A stretch of DNA of 34,138 bases from Pseudomonas sp. (GTDB taxonomy: Bacteria > Pseudomonadota > Gammaproteobacteria > Pseudomonadales > Pseudomonadaceae): contig JAUVYN010000031.1 of the NCBI GenBank assembly GCA_030603065.1, positions 1-34,138 on the forward strand, read 5' to 3'. Positions 17,615 through 25,442 of the stretch are shown here, in pieces. The translations under genes were made by a program, and so were the position numbers. Below the pieces are notes generated by a model. The model did not search any database and had not been told where the DNA came from. It worked only from the letters and a program-made list of their open reading frames with translations. Each line of letters opens with the position of its first letter. Position 1 is the stretch's first letter.

Positions 17615-18829
17615 ATGCGAAAGCGGTTGCTGGCTGGATTGCTGGTGGTAATGTCTTTTGGCATCTGCGCTGATACTGGCGAAGCAGATGATTTCGCGCA
17701 GCACGAAGAACTCGAAGAGCACGACGAAGATATCGAAGGTGATTCCGACCTCCCCGACTGGACCGTGGACAAGGTCACCCCGGTCCACGAAACAGTGTCA
17801 CGCTGGGTAGACAATACGGCGCGCGGAATCGACGGTTTCTTCGGCACTGAAGATCACCTATATACCCGCAATCGGTCCTTCCTTCGCCTGAGCCAGGAAT
17901 TCGAGTGGCTCGAAGGTGACGACATGGACCACGACACCCGAGTGCGCTTTCGACTCGACCTGCCGACCACCAAGGAGCGGCTGCGTTTGATAATCGAAAG
18001 TGATCCCGATGAGACCCAGGGGACGCTCACGGAGCAGCAGGCGAGCCGCATCCGCCCGGACCAGCGCGACAGCGGCAACTCGATCATCGGGCTGTCGCAA
18101 GGCATAGGCGAAGAAGACCGAACTCTGGGTTGGGACACCAATGCCAGTGCCGGCATTCGGTTTCGCTTCCCGCTGGACCCTTACGTACGCCTGACCGCGG
18201 AACGGCTCTGGGATATTGGGGCAGGTCCGTGGCAACTCGAGTCCTTCAACCGCGCGTCCTGGTTCAACAGTAATGGTTACTCTGCACGGACCCGTCTGGA
18301 CATCGGCCGCCCCGTGGACGAAAACCGTCATCTGCGTTTCGTAACCAACATCCAGTGGCAGGAGCGCTACGACACGCTGGAATTCGCCGAGTCGGTCGAG
18401 CTCTTCCACGTCCTGGGTCGTCGCAGCGCGCTACGTTATGCGGCCATCGCAGCCGGTTCGAGCCTATCCCAACCTCGCATGAACGATTACATTCTGCTGA
18501 CGCAGTACCGGCGCAATCTGCATCGCGACATCCTGTTTTTCGATGCGGTACCCGAGCTGCGCTTCAGCAGGGACAGCAACTTCGATGCGCGTTGGGCCCT
18601 GACGTTGCGGGTAGAAATCTACTTCCGAGGACAACTGCGCGACCGCAGGCGAAATCCACAGCCGGACGCAGGGGATATCGCCTACGCCCCCGACCGCATC
18701 ATGAACGCATTCAACCCCGGGCTGGAAGCCTCGACCGCCGCAGCCCAGGCGAACGCAGATGCTGCGTTTCTTCAACGTCATCCGCAATATTTCTCGGTGG
18801 ATGGATTGGACAAGGCACCGCTGCCATGA
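17615..18829 (+). CDS. Exported protein of unknown function, possibly an outer-membrane beta barrel
   Basis: I do not recognise the family. The 404-residue protein begins with a clear signal peptide (MRKRLLAGLLVVMSFGICA), then an acidic linker (EELEEHDEDIEGDSD). The body contains many alternating polar/hydrophobic stretches such as RVRFRLDLPTT, AGIRFRFPLDPYVRLTAE and WALTLRVEIYFRGQLRD, which look like beta strands of an outer-membrane barrel. It ends in APLP, without the C-terminal aromatic typical of barrels handled by the BAM machinery. A GGAG element lies 8 bases before the ATG. It stands alone between arfB (divergent) and the cytosine deaminase (convergent). The function is unknown; the barrel idea is an inference from residue patterns only. 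Confidence 0.8.
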   Translation: MRKRLLAGLLVVMSFGICADTGEADDFAQHEELEEHDEDIEGDSDLPDWTVDKVTPVHETVSRWVDNTARGIDGFFGTEDHLYTRNRSFLRLSQEFEWLEGDDMDHDTRVRFRLDLPTTKERLRLIIESDPDETQGTLTEQQASRIRPDQRDSGNSIIGLSQGIGEEDRTLGWDTNASAGIRFRFPLDPYVRLTAERLWDIGAGPWQLESFNRASWFNSNGYSARTRLDIGRPVDENRHLRFVTNIQWQERYDTLEFAESVELFHVLGRRSALRYAAIAAGSSLSQPRMNDYILLTQYRRNLHRDILFFDAVPELRFSRDSNFDARWALTLRVEIYFRGQLRDRRRNPQPDAGDIAYAPDRIMNAFNPGLEASTAAAQANADAAFLQRHPQYFSVDGLDKAPLP

Positions 18830-18858
18830 CCGGATCCCCTGCCCTGCAGTACAGGCGG

Positions 18859-19302
18859 CTAGCTGATCTCGCCGATATCTTCATTCCAGAGCTGAGGGTG
18901 CGTTGTTATGAAGCCTCGCATCAGCTCGATGCACTCTTCGGATTGCAACACGCTTACGTCGACGCCCCGCGATCGCAGCAACTCTTCTTCGCCAAGAAAG
19001 GTGTGATTCTCACCGATAACGACACGAGGGATGCCATAGAGAAGGATGGCTCCAGTACACATCGAGCAGGGTGACAGCGTGGTATACAGCGTGGCCTGCG
19101 CATAGACCTCGGCCGGCTGTCTGCCGGCGTTGGCAAAAGCATCCATCTCGCCGTGTAGAATCGGGCTGCCCTGCTGCACACGACGATTGTGGCCTCGACC
19201 AATGATACGACCGTCATGTACGATCACCGAACCAATGGGGATTCCACCTTCCGCAAGGCCTGCGCGGGCTTCGTCGATAGCCGCCTGCATGAAGATATCC
19301 AT
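18859..19302 (-). CDS. FCY1-like cytosine deaminase / nucleoside deaminase
   Basis: This 147-residue zinc deaminase carries His50 and Glu52 in ILHGEMDAF and Cys79/Cys82 in SPCSMCTGAI. Unlike TadA or CMP deaminases, the protein tracks yeast cytosine deaminase FCY1 along its whole length: GRGHN, LYTTLSPC, YGIPRVVIGEN, the RG(V/H)xV stretch and the C-terminus W-x-EDIGE, whose aspartate (Asp142) corresponds to a pyrimidine-contacting residue in FCY1. It probably converts cytosine to uracil in the cytoplasm for salvage. A strong AGGAG lies 7 bases before the ATG. Start and stop are separated from its neighbours by 75 and 29 bases. Guanine or related deamination cannot be excluded. Confidence 0.88.
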   Translation of the reverse strand: MDIFMQAAIDEARAGLAEGGIPIGSVIVHDGRIIGRGHNRRVQQGSPILHGEMDAFANAGRQPAEVYAQATLYTTLSPCSMCTGAILLYGIPRVVIGENHTFLGEEELLRSRGVDVSVLQSEECIELMRGFITTHPQLWNEDIGEIS

Positions 19303-19340
19303 GCGTTTCTCCTCTGAAGAACTACCTGCTAGCTCGTGGA

Positions 19341-19356
19341 CGCGCCTGAAGGCGCG
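19341..19356. repeat. Short GC-rich inverted repeat before the AI-2E transporter gene
   Basis: A perfect 6-bp stem, CGCGCC / GGCGCG, with a TGAA loop lies 22 bases before the ATG at 19378, in the divergent gap with the deaminase gene. It could be an operator or leader hairpin. Confidence 0.3.
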
Positions 19357-19377
19357 CGGATCTGTTAAGGGACTACA

Positions 19378-20439
19378 ATGCTGCCATCAACGCAACCCCC
19401 CGCCCCACAATTCTCGACTGGCTGGCAGACGCTGCTGGGTGCAGCGGCGCTGGTGGTGGTGCTCGCGGGATTCAAGGCAATCAGTCATATTCTCACCCCG
19501 CTCCTGCTTGCAGCCTTTCTGGCGATCATCAGCGCACCACCGTTGACCTGGATGCAGCGTCGGGGCATTCCCGGCCCGCTTGCCGTACTGGTTCTGTTCT
19601 CGGTAGTCGGCTTCAGCTTCTTCCTGCTGTTTCTGGCACTGCAGAGCGCGGCCGAGAGCATGGCCACCCAGGCGCCACTCTACCAGGCGCGGTTCACCGG
19701 ATGGATCACCGAACTGCGAGCATTCGCTGACGCAAGGGGCATACCACCGGAGGTGCTGCCCGAAGCGCTTCCTCTGCCCGCCACCGGAACCATAACCGGA
19801 GCGGCTCGAGCGATTGCCGGCGGCATTGGCCAATTCACCGCAAGCACACTGCTGGTACTGCTGGCCTTCATGTTCCTGCTGCTCGAAGAGCGCACCCTGT
19901 CAGACAAGTTGAACGTCGCGTTCCCCAACCGTCGGCGGGGTCGGGTGAGAGCTCGGCGCTTCCTGCGTTCGGTCTACCGCTATCTGCTGATAAAGACTGC
20001 TGCCAGTGCGTTGACCGGCCTGATCGTGGGCGTAGGCCTGGCGCTGATCGGGGTGGATTTCGCCATTCTTTGGGGCATTTTGGCGGGACTGCTCAATTTC
20101 ATTCCGACGATCGGCTCGATCATTGCGGCCGTTCCGGCAGTGCTTATCGCCCTGCTGGGGCTCGGACTACCTGCCGGGCTCGGTGTATTGGGGCTATACG
20201 TAGTGGTAAACACGGTAATTGGCAACGTTCTGGAGCCCCGCTACATGGGCAGAAGCCTGGGTCTTTCACCGCTGGTGGTGCTGATATCCCTGATGATCTG
20301 GGGCTATGTGTTCGGCCCGGTCGGCATGTTGCTATCGATCCCGTTGACCATGATCGCCAAGCTCGCACTGGACGCATCGCCGCAGACTCGCTGGGCAGGT
20401 GTGCTCATGAGTGACAGCGTACGCAGCAAGGCGGGCTAA
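19378..20439 (+). CDS. AI-2E family transporter (PerM/TqsA-like membrane protein)
   Basis: This 353-residue polytopic inner-membrane protein matches the AI-2E/UPF0118 family. Paired hydrophobic helices lie near residues 17-60, with one more around 65-85. A soluble loop of about 85 residues follows, and then a cluster of helices from about 155 to the end. Family-typical segments include GILAGLLNFIPTIGS and NVLEPRYMGRSLGLSPLVV. Members export signalling molecules such as AI-2 or act as sodium/proton antiporters, so the substrate is uncertain. The ATG follows AAGGGA. Its TAA stop overlaps the stop codon of the convergent DUF4105 gene. Confidence 0.92.
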   Translation: MLPSTQPPAPQFSTGWQTLLGAAALVVVLAGFKAISHILTPLLLAAFLAIISAPPLTWMQRRGIPGPLAVLVLFSVVGFSFFLLFLALQSAAESMATQAPLYQARFTGWITELRAFADARGIPPEVLPEALPLPATGTITGAARAIAGGIGQFTASTLLVLLAFMFLLLEERTLSDKLNVAFPNRRRGRVRARRFLRSVYRYLLIKTAASALTGLIVGVGLALIGVDFAILWGILAGLLNFIPTIGSIIAAVPAVLIALLGLGLPAGLGVLGLYVVVNTVIGNVLEPRYMGRSLGLSPLVVLISLMIWGYVFGPVGMLLSIPLTMIAKLALDASPQTRWAGVLMSDSVRSKAG

Positions 20440-21443
20440 CGGTCGCCCGGGACATCCCAGCCCGGAACGCCCTGGCGGATTCGCCAGGAAAAGTCCTCCG
20501 CCTGATCCGCTTCGCGAGCCCGCTCAGTGAAGCGGCCCAGTTGCTGCAGCTCTTCCAGCGGACGGTCGACAAGCCCGCCGTGTTCCTTGATGTAGGACGG
20601 CAGGTGGGAGGAAAGGAATAACCTCACATCCATCGGCAGCCCCTTGATGATTTCGGCCATCATGTTGTAGACGATGATGGTACAGTTGGCTGTGATGGTA
20701 TGGTAATGCCGTGGCTCCCTGGCAAGCCGGTTGGCTTCCTCCACATAGGCAATGAACAGCCGACGCATTGCACGTTCGGACATCTGAATACTATAAATCC
20801 TGCCCTCTTCCCCTCTCACATTGGTCCGCAGACGTACCGCATCGCGCTCGTCGGAAGCCAGCACATTCAACTCGAACTGCTTGAAAAAGCCGCCGATCGC
20901 GGAAAAGCTCTGATCCCGAGTACGACGGATCTCGACCGTGAAGGTGATGAACCGACCATCGTCGAAGCCGAAGGACACGAGGATGTGGGCGACGCCAGGA
21001 AGGCCCCATTGCGAGGTGATCAGATCGACCGACCGCAGCCTGGACAGATCATATTCCCTGGACTCCCAGCGCACGTCATAGTCGGTTAGCGTACGCCAGT
21101 GGAAATTACGCACATCGCTGAGGGCAACCCGGTCGCCATCGATGACACCGGTGGTGATTCGAGCCAGATCATCCGCCCAGTCACGTTCGTGGGTCGGTTC
21201 CAGCCGCCCCCACCACAGCATGATCAGAACGAACATCGCAAGGTACGCCAGAATTGCCCAGAGATAGGTCCCGCTCCAGAGCATGAACAAGACGCCGATA
21301 GTGCCTAGCAGCCAGAGAGCACAGGTTGCCAACCGCGCGGCAAGACTCCAGGGAAGTTGGTACCAAAGCGCGAGCAACGCCCAGATGCTGTTGACCAGAA
21401 TAGCCAGCGAGCAAAGCGATACCAGCACTATCCGGAGCATCAA
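20436..21443 (-). CDS. DUF4105 (Lnb N-terminal-like) membrane protein
   Basis: This 335-residue protein has three predicted membrane helices in its first ~80 residues (about 3-27, 33-57, 60-79) followed by a soluble DUF4105 domain. The fold is papain/NlpC-like. Candidate catalytic residues are His153 in GVAHILVSFGF and Cys254 in TITANCTIIVYNM, with the conserved NFHWR block at 113-117. The soluble part is probably periplasmic. The family is a predicted peptidase or amidase with no proven substrate. It is the last gene of a minus-strand group, 93 bases after the exonuclease III gene. Its stop (TAG on the minus strand) shares bases with the TAA of the convergent AI-2E transporter. Confidence 0.9.
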   Translation of the reverse strand: MMLRIVLVSLCSLAILVNSIWALLALWYQLPWSLAARLATCALWLLGTIGVLFMLWSGTYLWAILAYLAMFVLIMLWWGRLEPTHERDWADDLARITTGVIDGDRVALSDVRNFHWRTLTDYDVRWESREYDLSRLRSVDLITSQWGLPGVAHILVSFGFDDGRFITFTVEIRRTRDQSFSAIGGFFKQFELNVLASDERDAVRLRTNVRGEEGRIYSIQMSERAMRRLFIAYVEEANRLAREPRHYHTITANCTIIVYNMMAEIIKGLPMDVRLFLSSHLPSYIKEHGGLVDRPLEELQQLGRFTERAREADQAEDFSWRIRQGVPGWDVPGDR

Positions 21444-21536
21444 TTACCTCGGTCCAGGTTCAACACAGGCCTCTGCCGGCCACCAGCGGCTTAACACGCC
21501 GGGGCTCATGATACCGGATGCGCGACCACTTGGCGC

Positions 21537-22313
21537 CTACCCGGCATCCAGCTCGATCCAGGTGGGAGCATGGTCACTGGCCTTGGGCTCGCCCCGCACC
21601 CAACGGTCGACGCCGGCATCGCGTAGACGCGGGACCAGATCCGGGCTAATCAGCAGGTGATCGATCCGTAGCCCTGAATCGCTCTCCCAGTGATGGCGGA
21701 AATAGTCCCAGAAGGTGAAGATACGCTCCTCGGGATACAGGTAGCGCAACGAATCGGTCCACCCCTGCGCCAGTAATGCCTGAAACTGCGCCCGCGTTTC
21801 CGGCTGGAGCAGAGCGTCCTTCTTCCAGGACCGGGTATTGTATATATCGAAGTCGGTAGGAATTACGTTGAAGTCACCGGCCAGTACGACCGGGTGGCCG
21901 GTATCCAGCAGGGTCTGGGCATGCGAACGCAGCCGTTCCATCCATTCCAGCTTGTAGGCGAACCTGGGGCCTGGCTGCGGGTTGCCGTTGGGGAGGTAAA
22001 GACAACCGACGACCAACCCTTGAACCGCCGCCTCCAGATACCTGCTTTGACTGGGGTCGGGGTCCTCAGGCAATACGCGCCGAATCTCCAATGGTTCGGC
22101 ATCGCGCGCAAGAATGGCGACCCCATTCCAGGCTTTCTGACCATGCCAGACTGCCTGGTAGCCTGCCTGATCGATGTCCTTCACTGGAAAAGCCGACGAT
22201 TCGGCCTTCAGCTCCTGCAGACAGACTATGTCCGGGGCCTCTCGCGCCAGCCAATCCAGCAGGTTGGGCAAGCGCGAGCGTATTCCGTTGATATTATAGG
22301 TAGCGATCCGCAA
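21537..22313 (-). CDS. xthA: Exodeoxyribonuclease III / class II AP endonuclease
   Basis: This 258-residue enzyme has all the metal and active-site residues of the ExoIII family: Asn7 in YNINGIRS, Glu34 in LQELK, Tyr106 in LYLPNG, Asp147 and Asn149 in GDFNVIPTD, and Asp247/His248 in SDHAPTW. It cleaves at abasic sites and degrades duplex DNA from 3' ends. The start codon is TTG (minus strand, 22313-22311); no ATG or GTG gives the conserved MRIATYNINGIR N-terminus. The TTG lies 2 bases after the stop of the HPF-like gene, and a GGGG element inside that gene can serve as ribosome binding site, so translation is probably coupled and low. Confidence 0.94.
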   Translation of the reverse strand: MRIATYNINGIRSRLPNLLDWLAREAPDIVCLQELKAESSAFPVKDIDQAGYQAVWHGQKAWNGVAILARDAEPLEIRRVLPEDPDPSQSRYLEAAVQGLVVGCLYLPNGNPQPGPRFAYKLEWMERLRSHAQTLLDTGHPVVLAGDFNVIPTDFDIYNTRSWKKDALLQPETRAQFQALLAQGWTDSLRYLYPEERIFTFWDYFRHHWESDSGLRIDHLLISPDLVPRLRDAGVDRWVRGEPKASDHAPTWIELDAG

Positions 22314-22315
22314 GC

Positions 22316-22741
22316 TCAGTCCCCGTCCAAACGCTCCTGCCGCGTCAGAAATTCCTCTTCGATGAGTGCATCCCTGTCAGCACCTGTGCCTTCGTCGAGA
22401 AGCGGATCATCCAGCAATCCGGGTGAAATCACCCGCGCCTGCAACTTGCCAGTCAGGTGCTCCAGTGCGTGGCGCGCCTTCACGGCGGCACCGTCGACCG
22501 CCAGCCGCAAGGACTCGGCCTTGTGGCTCACAGACATCGACTGGTGCCCTTTGGGGCGAAATTCGATCTGGCAGCGCTTGTCCTGATCGCCACCCTTGTG
22601 TGCGTTTTCGTCGCTGACGTGTATCTCCACACGGGTTAGCAGCTCCTCGAACCGGGAAAGTTCGCTGGTAACCGCGGAGCCGACCCACTCCTGAAGCGTC
22701 TCGCTGCCCTGGATATGATTGCTGTTGACCTGTACCTGCAT
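22316..22741 (-). CDS. HPF/RaiA-family ribosome-associated protein
   Basis: This 141-residue protein has a ribosomal S30AE-type domain. It starts with MQVQVNSNHIQGSETLQEWV, has the EIHVSDEN...KRCQIEFRPKG strand pattern around 52-84, and a helix at 85-100 followed by an acidic tail (LIEEEFLTRQERLDGD). The family binds the 30S decoding centre and stalls ribosomes in stress or stationary phase. It lacks the C-terminal dimerisation domain of long HPF. The ATG is preceded by a perfect AGGAGG four bases upstream, so it is well translated. It is first in the operon with xthA and the DUF4105 gene and is divergent from the GGDEF-EAL gene. Confidence 0.86.
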   Translation of the reverse strand: MQVQVNSNHIQGSETLQEWVGSAVTSELSRFEELLTRVEIHVSDENAHKGGDQDKRCQIEFRPKGHQSMSVSHKAESLRLAVDGAAVKARHALEHLTGKLQARVISPGLLDDPLLDEGTGADRDALIEEEFLTRQERLDGD

Positions 22742-22865
22742 ACTGCCTCCTCATGAAAGGAAATGCCTAATCAGTTGGAGGACCCAGCTGCAGGCGAGTT
22801 CAGACCGCCTGGCGATCGAAAGGAAATTCGCCGTCAGCAAAATGACGAGCGGCTCCGTCAGAACA

Positions 22866-22893
22866 TGGACAACCGGCAACATGATGGCATAAT
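22866..22893 (+). promoter_or_regulatory. Sigma-70-type promoter for the GGDEF-EAL gene
   Basis: TGGACA (22866-22871, 5 of 6 consensus) and CATAAT (22888-22893, 5 of 6) are separated by 16 bases. Transcription would start near 22900, ahead of the ATG chosen at 22952, and argues against the in-frame start codons upstream of the promoter. Confidence 0.55.
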
Positions 22894-22951
22894 GCTCCTT
22901 TCAGGAATGCTGTTGGACGGCATTCTCCGCCATTTTCTTCGTGGACCAGGG

Positions 22952-25207
22952 ATGACCTCCAGCACCCAGCAGCCACACCCAGCCGGGACAAGCCTGTCCC
23001 ATTTCCGCAATACAGGCCGATCGCTGCGCCTGATGTCGATCATTCTGGTGTTGGTATTCGTGGCAGCGAGCACCGGCCTGGTAGTGATGGCCATCCGATT
23101 GAACGCCCACGCTGCGGCCCAGAGCGGCTTTTACGTAAAGAAGGTTCTGGAGGCAAGGCAACGACAGATAGACACCACCCTTGCCGACTATGCCTTCTGG
23201 GGCGACGCGTACAAGCATCTGCACATGCAGCTGGATCTCGTCTGGGCATATGAACGGCGTAATCTCGGTCCTTCGTTGTACGAGAACTTCGGGCTTGAGG
23301 GCGTATTTTTGGTCGCCCCCGATGGAGACACTGTATATGCGGTAGTCGAAGGAGAGCTATCCAGGCTCGATGTTCACCAATGGGCCGGCGGGCAGCTGGA
23401 CGGTCTGATCGAGCACGCCCGCCAGACGGTGGACCAGGAGGAGGTCCTATCCGGCTTCCTGGAAATCGGCTCTCAACCAGCGCTGATCGCCCTGGCGGCC
23501 ATGACTCACGACAATGACCCTGCGGTGTTGCCCATAGCAGGCCCACCCTCGGTGCTGGTATTCGTCGATTTCCTCCTGCCAGCAAAACTCAGCCACCTGG
23601 GGAAGGAATACGGTATCGAAGGGCTGCGGACTGGCGAACATGCAGGCACCGCTTCACTTCCGAAGCCCACTCTCTTCGGCCACGAGCTCATCCTGACATG
23701 GGACCCGCCTCGGCCAGGCGATGCTTTGCTTCTGGTGCTGCTACCACTTCTATTGCTGGCTTCGATCATTCTGGTGGTTGTAACGCGAGCGACGCTGCGC
23801 AGTTCGGTAAATGCTGCCAGGGCCATCGATGCGGGCTATCTTGCCGCGCAGGCCTATCAGGCACAGCTGACCTTTCATGCCCAACACGATCCGTTGACAG
23901 GTCTGCCGAACCGTTCGCTCTTGCATGAGCGTCTGGTCACCGCACAGCACCGCATCCTCACCGAGAGTCTTGAAGTCACGGTAATGCTGCTCGATCTGGA
24001 CGGGTTCAAGCCCATCAACGATACCTATGGCCACCACGTTGGGGACAAGGTTCTGGTCGAGGTTGCCGAGCGGCTGCAGCGGCTCGCGGCGCCGGGCGAC
24101 ACCGTTGCACGGCTTGGCGGAGACGAGTTCGTCCTGCTGGTCCTCGGCAGCGCCGAGCCATCCCAGATCGAGGATTTCGCCGCTCGGGTACTAGAGGCTG
24201 TCAGCCGGCCATATGTCGTCGACGGACATGAGTTCCATATCACTGCCAGCGCCGGGCTGGCCTGCAACAACTCTGATGTGGATCAAGTGCAGCGGCTTGT
24301 CCAGATGGCGGACCTGGCCATGTACGCTGCCAAGGCTGACGGCCGCAATACCTGTCAGTGGTACGCCCCCAGTCTCGATCACACCGCCTCAGAGAAGCTA
24401 CGCCTGCGCAACGACCTGCAGGAAGCCCTGGACGGAGGGCAGCTCGAGCTGTACTACCAGCCGAAGATCTGTGCGCGCAGCCTGAGAGTTCTGGGCGTGG
24501 AGGCGCTGCTGCGCTGGCGTCATCCCCGCCGCGGTCTGGTATCGCCCGGCGACTTCATCCCGCTCGCCGAAGAAACGGGCCAGATCATACCGATCAGCCG
24601 CTGGGTACTCGATGTCGCCTGTCGGGACCTCCGGCAGCTAGCCCTGGAGGGATACCCGGACCTGACCATGGCGGTCAACATCTCCAGTCTCCATCTGATG
24701 CGCCGTGATTTCATAGATGACGTGCAGCAATCGCTCACGCTCCACGGGGTAGCTCCGAGCCGCCTGGAACTCGAGATCACCGAGAGTCTTCTGCTCAGGC
24801 AGATGGGACGTGCTACGGTAACGCTGGAGGTTCTACGCAGGCTGGGCGTGCTAATCGCCATAGACGACTTTGGGACCGGGTTTTCGAATCTGGGCTACCT
24901 GCGCAAGCTTCCCGTTCAGAAGATCAAGATCGATGGCAGCTTTACCGCTGAAATCGAAACCAGCCGCGCGGATGCAGCCATAGTCCAGGGCATCCTCTGG
25001 CTTGCCCATACACTGGGACTGCGGGTCGTTGCCGAAGGGGTCGAAACCGCGGCGCAGAGAGACTTCCTGGCAAGCAACCGGTGCGATGAATTTCAGGGTT
25101 ACTTCTTCGCAAGACCCATGCCCCTGGGTCAGCTGCGGGCCTACCTTGCCGAACAGCAGTCACAGCAGCCCGGACTGAGCCGATCTGCTGCACTGCCAGC
25201 CGAGTGA
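22952..25207 (+). CDS. CHASE4-GGDEF-EAL membrane protein (c-di-GMP synthesis/degradation)
   Basis: From the chosen ATG this is a 751-residue inner-membrane protein. A first membrane helix lies at about 27-49. A periplasmic CHASE4 sensor follows (about 50-255, with DYAFWGDAYKHL and WAYERRNLGPSL), then a second helix at about 258-278. The GGDEF domain has GGDEF at 389-393 and the EAL domain has EAL at 517-519. Both catalytic domains look intact (EITES, IDDFGTGFSNLGYL, KIDGSF, VAEGVET). The inhibitory RxxD site before GGDEF reads APGD, so product inhibition is probably absent. The frame is open to 22763, but a promoter lies at 22866-22893 and residues upstream of 22952 look non-coding; 22907 is an alternative start. 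The signal it senses is unknown. Confidence 0.9.
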   Translation: MTSSTQQPHPAGTSLSHFRNTGRSLRLMSIILVLVFVAASTGLVVMAIRLNAHAAAQSGFYVKKVLEARQRQIDTTLADYAFWGDAYKHLHMQLDLVWAYERRNLGPSLYENFGLEGVFLVAPDGDTVYAVVEGELSRLDVHQWAGGQLDGLIEHARQTVDQEEVLSGFLEIGSQPALIALAAMTHDNDPAVLPIAGPPSVLVFVDFLLPAKLSHLGKEYGIEGLRTGEHAGTASLPKPTLFGHELILTWDPPRPGDALLLVLLPLLLLASIILVVVTRATLRSSVNAARAIDAGYLAAQAYQAQLTFHAQHDPLTGLPNRSLLHERLVTAQHRILTESLEVTVMLLDLDGFKPINDTYGHHVGDKVLVEVAERLQRLAAPGDTVARLGGDEFVLLVLGSAEPSQIEDFAARVLEAVSRPYVVDGHEFHITASAGLACNNSDVDQVQRLVQMADLAMYAAKADGRNTCQWYAPSLDHTASEKLRLRNDLQEALDGGQLELYYQPKICARSLRVLGVEALLRWRHPRRGLVSPGDFIPLAEETGQIIPISRWVLDVACRDLRQLALEGYPDLTMAVNISSLHLMRRDFIDDVQQSLTLHGVAPSRLELEITESLLLRQMGRATVTLEVLRRLGVLIAIDDFGTGFSNLGYLRKLPVQKIKIDGSFTAEIETSRADAAIVQGILWLAHTLGLRVVAEGVETAAQRDFLASNRCDEFQGYFFARPMPLGQLRAYLAEQQSQQPGLSRSAALPAE

Positions 25208-25217
25208 AACCTCAGGG

Positions 25218-25388
25218 CTAGTCGCCACGCTCGACCTCTTCCATTTTCTCGCGGATCTTGTTCGGATCGACGTCCTTGAGATAATCCCCTTCAAAGGGCC
25301 CTTCCATCCCCTTGTCGAGTTCCTCCGGCGGTGTTACCGGCGTCCGCGGATCGTTGTTCTGGCCACTGCCACTAGTTTCTGAATTCAT
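25218..25388 (-). CDS. 56-residue hydrophilic protein
   Basis: This small, highly charged protein (MNSETSGSGQNNDPRTPVTP at the start, KIREKMEEVERGD at the end) has no hydrophobic segment. It has a Pro/Glu/Asp-rich middle and a short C-terminal helix. A longer frame reaches 25430, but the ATG at 25388 has a near-perfect AGGAGGTGACC ribosome binding site, so it is chosen. It follows the interrupted amidotransferase by 54 bases on the same strand and is convergent with the GGDEF-EAL gene (10 bases). I do not recognise the family. A disordered or stress-related small protein is possible, but nothing in the sequence proves it. Confidence 0.75.
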   Translation of the reverse strand: MNSETSGSGQNNDPRTPVTPPEELDKGMEGPFEGDYLKDVDPNKIREKMEEVERGD

Positions 25389-25442
25389 GGTCACCTCCTC
25401 TGAACGTCTGTTGATCTGTAGGCCGCTCATATCGAGGGTAGT

